NCBI GenBank assembly: GCA_018399635.1
Contig: JAGYOH010000008.1
Location: forward strand, 62,001-126,000
DNA length: 64,000 nucleotides
Source of the DNA: Clostridia bacterium
GTDB lineage: Bacteria > Bacillota > Clostridia > Peptostreptococcales > Acidaminobacteraceae
Reading direction: 5' to 3'
Below the pieces are notes generated by a model. It made no database searches. It saw only the letters and a list, made by a program, of their open reading frames with translations, and was not told where the DNA came from. The stretch's first letter is position 1. Each line of letters opens with the position of its first letter. The position numbers and the translations under genes were made by a program. Positions 60,231 to 64,000 of the stretch are shown one piece after another.

Positions 60231-61177
60231 TGAATACCTTTTATTCCATCATGACCTTGACCTTGATTTTCGCCGCCCCCATCATCGTCACGGGCCTGGG
60301 AGGGCTTTTCAGTGAACGCAGCGGGGTCGTCAATATCGCTTTGGAAGGATTGATGATGATCGGGGCCTTCAGTGCCGCGACGGTGACGGTGATGCTTGAA
60401 CCTGTAACGGCTGCGGCCCCCTGGATCGGATTGCTGGCCGGCGCCTTTTTCGGGGGAATCATCGCTTTGATCCACGCCTACGCCAGCATCGATCTCAAGG
60501 CGGACCAGGTGATTTCCGGGACGGCCATCAACCTGCTGGCCATCGGCCTGACCATTTATTTCGCCCAGATCTTCTTCAACCAGCAGCGGACGGACGCCTT
60601 CAGCCGGGGACTGGTGAAAACCACCACGCCGGTGTTGTCGGAAATTCCATTTTTCGGACCGATTCTCTTCACCAATATGTATCAGACCGTGTACCTGGCC
60701 CTTCTGATCGTGGTGGTGACCTGGTTCGTGGTTTACAAGACCACCTTCGGTCTTCGACTGAGAGCCTGCGGGGAACATCCCCAGGCCGTGGATTCCATGG
60801 GGGTCAGTGTCAGAAAGATGCGTTATTACGGGGTGGCCCTTTCCGGCATCCTCGGGGGTCTCGGCGGGGCCATCATGGTCCTCACCCAGGATACCCAGTA
60901 CACCATCGGCACCATCCACGGGACAGGTTTCATCGCCCTGGCCGCTCTGATTTTCGGCAAATGGAATCCCTGGGGGCTTCTGGGAGCCAGTCTTTTCTTC
61001 GGTTTCTCCCAGGTCTTCGGGATTTACTCCAATGACTTTGAGATTCTCCAGGGCCTCCCCCAGGAGTTCTTCTACGGCCTGCCCTATGTCCTCACCATCA
61101 TCGCCCTGGTGGTCTTCAGCAACAAGAGCGTCGGTCCCAAGGCGGCGGGAGAACCCTACGACGTTTCGAAACGATAG
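60230..61177 (+). CDS. Nucleoside ABC transporter permease 2
   Basis: 315-residue BPD_transp_2 permease (NupQ/YufQ type), with GGLFSERSGVVNIALEGLMMIG near the start and RLRACGEHPQAVDSMGV in a cytoplasmic loop. It forms the membrane channel with permease 1. It ends the operon; a terminator follows within 12 bases. Confidence 0.94.
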   Translation: MNTFYSIMTLTLIFAAPIIVTGLGGLFSERSGVVNIALEGLMMIGAFSAATVTVMLEPVTAAAPWIGLLAGAFFGGIIALIHAYASIDLKADQVISGTAINLLAIGLTIYFAQIFFNQQRTDAFSRGLVKTTTPVLSEIPFFGPILFTNMYQTVYLALLIVVVTWFVVYKTTFGLRLRACGEHPQAVDSMGVSVRKMRYYGVALSGILGGLGGAIMVLTQDTQYTIGTIHGTGFIALAALIFGKWNPWGLLGASLFFGFSQVFGIYSNDFEILQGLPQEFFYGLPYVLTIIALVVFSNKSVGPKAAGEPYDVSKR

Positions 61178-61188
61178 GAAGAGTTCAC

Positions 61189-61222
61189 AAGCCCATCCGA
61201 TAAAAGGACGGGCTTTTTTTCT
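61189..61222 (+). terminator. Terminator after the nucleoside transporter operon
   Basis: AAGCCC (61189-61194) with GGGCTT (61210-61215), extended inside by TCC/GGA, and followed by seven T residues. Confidence 0.82.
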
Positions 61223-61335
61223 CTGAGGTCTGGGGGTTGTGAAGAATATACAAAAGAGTGGCAGGACTTAGAAAAAACAGCCCTTCATGCCAAAAATCGA
61301 TATAATGGAAGTTGAGAAAAAAAGGAGGGCTCAAC

Positions 61336-62553
61336 ATGCAAACCAATCAAGACGCCATCGTCGATGTCAAGGCACTGCCCTGGTATAAAACCATTACCCT
61401 GGGCATACAACATGTTTTCACAATGTTTGGAGCAACTGTTTTAGTCCCGATCATCACGGGGCTGGATATATCAGTTGCTCTTTTTATGGCCGGTCTGGGG
61501 ACCCTGGTTTTTCATTTGATCACCCGGGGCAAGATTCCGGCTTTCCTAGGGTCTTCCTTCGCTTTCATTGCGCCCATACTGGCGGTTTCAGCGGCAAGCG
61601 GCATGGCCTATGCACAAGGCGGCCTGGTGGTGGCGGGACTCGTGTATCTGCTTCTGTCCGGCCTGATCACCCTCTTCGGCGTAGAGAAAATCATCCGGTT
61701 CTTCCCGCCGGTGGTGACGGGTCCCATGATCATCGTCATCGGCCTCAAACTGGCGCCCACCGCCATCGATATGGCCTCCACCGACTGGCCCCTGGCCATG
61801 GTCGCCTTCGCCATCGTGACCATCGTCAGCGTCTTTGGCAGGGGCTTTGTCAGGGTGATTCCCGTCATCTTCGGCATGGTGGGAGGCTATCTCGTGGCCC
61901 TCGTCATGGGGGGGATTGATTTCACCCTGGTCAGGGAGGCCAGACTCATCGGTCTGCCTGGCTTCACGGTGGCCAAGTTTTCTCTGGAGGCCGTCATCAT
62001 GGTGGCCCCCATCGCCCTGGCCACCATGGTGGAGCACATCGGCGATGTCATCGCCATCGGAGCCACCGTGGAGAAGGATTTTCTCAAGGATCCGGGTCTC
62101 AACAAGACCCTCATCGGAGATGGCATCGCCACTTCGATTTCCGCCTTCTTCGGCGGACCCGCCAACACCACCTATTCTGAAAATACCGGCGTCCTGGCCC
62201 TGACCAGGGCCTGGGATCCCAGGATCATGCAACTGGCCGCGGTTTTCGCCATGGGACTTTCCATGAGTCCGAAACTGGGGGCCCTGATCCAGACCATCCC
62301 TACGGCGGTCATCGGGGGGATCTCCATCATTCTTTTCGGCATGATCGGCTCCATCGGGGCCAAAAGTCTGATCGAAAACCAGGTGGATTTCAATCTCTCC
62401 AGAAATCTCATCATCGCGGCGGCAATCATGGTGCTGGGTCTGGGAGGAGCGGTCATGCCCCTGAGCATCGGAACCCTGGACCTTGAAATCGCCGGCATGG
62501 CCCTGGCGGCGGTGGCAGGCATTTTCCTCAACATGGTATTGCCCGACAACTGA
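61336..62553 (+). CDS. NCS2-family uracil/xanthine permease (UraA-like)
   Basis: 405-residue 14-segment nucleobase permease. The early GIQHVFTMFGATVLVPIITGLD, the substrate-region VEHIGDVIAIGATV and the motif GGPANTTYSENTGVLALTR are typical of uracil permeases (UraA/PyrP). Xanthine or guanine cannot be excluded. ATG 61336 lies after GGAGG; the longer start at 61312 is less likely. A TATAAT box is seen at 61301-61306. It sits next to a nucleoside ABC operon, so this region is devoted to nucleobase and nucleoside salvage. Confidence 0.92.
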   Translation: MQTNQDAIVDVKALPWYKTITLGIQHVFTMFGATVLVPIITGLDISVALFMAGLGTLVFHLITRGKIPAFLGSSFAFIAPILAVSAASGMAYAQGGLVVAGLVYLLLSGLITLFGVEKIIRFFPPVVTGPMIIVIGLKLAPTAIDMASTDWPLAMVAFAIVTIVSVFGRGFVRVIPVIFGMVGGYLVALVMGGIDFTLVREARLIGLPGFTVAKFSLEAVIMVAPIALATMVEHIGDVIAIGATVEKDFLKDPGLNKTLIGDGIATSISAFFGGPANTTYSENTGVLALTRAWDPRIMQLAAVFAMGLSMSPKLGALIQTIPTAVIGGISIILFGMIGSIGAKSLIENQVDFNLSRNLIIAAAIMVLGLGGAVMPLSIGTLDLEIAGMALAAVAGIFLNMVLPDN

Positions 62554-62568
62554 TAAATATTTGCCCGG

Positions 62569-62595
62569 CCCCCTTTAATACAAGGGGGTTTTTTT
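62569..62595 (+). terminator. Terminator after the NCS2 permease gene
   Basis: CCCCCTT (62569-62575) pairs with AAGGGGG (62582-62588), followed by seven T residues. Confidence 0.88.
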
Positions 62596-62694
62596 ATATA
62601 CTGTTAGTGTATACGGCCATGCATTGAAGAAACTTTGATGGTCGGAAATTTAGGGTGAAAATGGATGTTTTTCCCCATCGGATGAGGTAATGCA

Positions 62695-64000
62695 ATGAAG
62701 ATGAGCTACGGTTTACAAATGCTGCAGACCCAGAAACTGGCCTTGACCCCTGAACTTCGACAGGCCATTGAAATCCTGCAGTACAATTCCATCGAGCTGA
62801 ATGATCATATCAAGGATGAAATTCTGGAAAATCCTCTCCTGGAAATGGTGGAGGAGGTCTCCATCAAGGACATGGACCTGGACGCCTTTGCCAAAAGGTA
62901 TTTCTCCAACCAGTACTACGAGCCCCAGGACATCAACGAGGACCGCAAGGATGATTTCTTGAACTTCATTCCCAAAAGCGATTCCCTGAGGGAGCATCTC
63001 CTGTTCCAGCTGCAGTTCACCCTCTTGGACGAGGTCCACAAGAAGGTGGCCGTCTATCTGATCGAGAACATCGACGACAACGGCTATCTGGAATATGACC
63101 AGGACTTTGTCATGGACCGGTTCAAGATTGACGAATCCAGAATCGAGGACATCGTCCAAACCATTCAAACCTTTGAACCCCTGGGCGTGGGTGCCCGGAA
63201 CATCCGGGAGTGCCTTCTGATCCAGATGGAGTATCTCGACATCGACGAGTCCGACCTGGCCTATGTCATCGTCAAGGACCACCTCGACGAGCTGGCCAAC
63301 AACCGTCTGATGAATATCGCCAAGCATCTTGAGCGGACCATTCTCGAGGTCCAGGAGGCGGTGGATTATATCCGTCATCTAGAGCCCAAGCCGGGGCGGG
63401 CCTATTCCAGCATCAAGGATATCCGCTTTGTCAAGCCGGACGTGACCATCAACCTGGTGGAGGGGGAGTATCAGATTTCCGTCAACGAATACACCGCCCC
63501 CAAACTGAGAATCAGCCAGTACTACAAGGAGTTGCTGGAGCGGCAGGAGCTGGACCCCAAGGTGAAGGAGTACGTGCATCACAAGATCCAGTCGGCCCTT
63601 TATCTGATCAAGAGCATCGACCAGAGGAAGTCCACCATCAACCGGGTGGTGGAGGCGATTCTGGCCTATCAGAAGGACTTTTTCTCCAAGGGTAAAATGT
63701 ATTTGAAAACCATGACCCTCAAGGATATTGCCGAGGTGGTGGGGGTCCATGAATCCACGGTTTCCCGGGCTGTCAGCGGCAAATACATGCAGTGTCCGAG
63801 CGGTCTTTTCGAACTGAAGTATTTCTTCCAGAGCGGTGTCAACAGTCTCTATGGAGAGGGGATTTCCTCGGAGACCATCAAAATGAGCATTCGGGAAATG
63901 GTGGAAAAGGAGGACCCCAAGAAACCCTTGTCCGACCAGCAGATTTCCAATGAACTCAATGTCATGGGGATCAAGATTTCCAGGCGGACCATCGCCAAAT
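62695..64000 (+). CDS. rpoN: RNA polymerase sigma-54 factor, N-terminal and central parts (cut by window end)
   Basis: The frame opens at ATG 62695, preceded by GATGAGG, and stays open to the window end (~435 codons seen). It starts MKMSYGLQMLQTQKLALTPEL, the glutamine- and leucine-rich activator-interacting region I, then an acidic stretch. The core-binding domain follows, with GVGARNIRECLLIQM. The DNA-binding part has the helix-turn-helix MTLKDIAEVVGVHESTVSRAV and the beginning of the RpoN box, RRTIAK, right at the edge. Sigma-54 needs enhancer-binding activators. No -24/-12 promoter was noticed in this window. Confidence 0.96.
   Translation, partial: MKMSYGLQMLQTQKLALTPELRQAIEILQYNSIELNDHIKDEILENPLLEMVEEVSIKDMDLDAFAKRYFSNQYYEPQDINEDRKDDFLNFIPKSDSLREHLLFQLQFTLLDEVHKKVAVYLIENIDDNGYLEYDQDFVMDRFKIDESRIEDIVQTIQTFEPLGVGARNIRECLLIQMEYLDIDESDLAYVIVKDHLDELANNRLMNIAKHLERTILEVQEAVDYIRHLEPKPGRAYSSIKDIRFVKPDVTINLVEGEYQISVNEYTAPKLRISQYYKELLERQELDPKVKEYVHHKIQSALYLIKSIDQRKSTINRVVEAILAYQKDFFSKGKMYLKTMTLKDIAEVVGVHESTVSRAVSGKYMQCPSGLFELKYFFQSGVNSLYGEGISSETIKMSIREMVEKEDPKKPLSDQQISNELNVMGIKISRRTIAK

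Overview
The window looks like chromosome of a Gram-positive-type anaerobe of the class Clostridia (Firmicutes). This rests on gene content: the tig-clpP-clpX-lon-ysxC order, sigma-54, DegV, a BmpA-type nucleoside ABC transporter, DUF362 and QueG-like iron-sulfur proteins, and copper-amine-oxidase-like and SLH wall-binding modules. Shine-Dalgarno sequences are strong (GGAGG), TTG/GTG starts are common, and several promoters carry an extended -10 (TGaTATAAT). The host DNA is fairly G+C rich. Two stretches, about 5.1-7.3 kb and 22.6-24.2 kb, are visibly A+T richer and hold mobile-element debris. No species is claimed.

Layout. 1-4.4 kb: end of a peptide-binding protein, a wall amidase, then rph-rdgB-phosphodiesterase. 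4.4-5.1 kb: six tRNA genes (Pro, Gly, His, Gln, Lys, Arg). 5.1-7.25 kb: a decayed integrative element in tRNA-Arg, bounded by a 35-bp att-like duplication and containing a dead integrase, a DUF4143 ATPase and a Fic-like fragment. 7.4-10.4 kb (minus): operon of a two-domain flavodoxin-fold reductase, two membrane proteins and a LytTR regulator. 10.6-14 kb: peroxiredoxin, lipoate ligase and a GGDEF protein. 14.3-18.4 kb: threonine pathway (hom, then threonine synthase and homoserine kinase in one open frame) and an RseC-like protein.

18.5-30 kb: type IV pilus locus: pilB, pilT, pilC, a frameshifted major pilin, repeats and IS200/IS605 remnants, pilD, a PilM-PilN fusion, a PilO-like protein carrying SLH repeats, and three prepilin-like proteins. 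30-31.9 kb: TraX-like protein, small membrane proteins, recX. 32-39.2 kb: protein quality-control operon (trigger factor, ClpP, ClpX, Lon) with ysxC, a Nudix hydrolase and a cyclophilin. 39.2-40.6 kb (minus): aldolase and an MltG-like stub.

40.7-48.5 kb: densely overlapping genes: an RluA-type pseudouridine synthase, an orphan HEPN-like protein, signal peptidase I, a uridine-kinase-like protein, a SpoIIE-type phosphatase, an ArsR-like regulator, endonuclease IV and a QueG-like protein. 48.5-56.2 kb: kbl, GNAT, nth, uppP, DUF362, trmL, Na/Pi symporter, degV. 56.2-62.6 kb: nucleobase/nucleoside uptake (BmpA lipoprotein, ATPase, two permeases, NCS2 permease). 62.7 kb to the end: start of rpoN, cut by the window edge.

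The most notable points are the PilO-SLH architecture, the orphan HEPN-like protein in a housekeeping operon, the ThrC-ThrB single frame that keeps an internal ribosome-binding site, the degraded tRNA-Arg element with paired palindromes in front of its ATPase, and the pilin gene broken by several one-base shifts.
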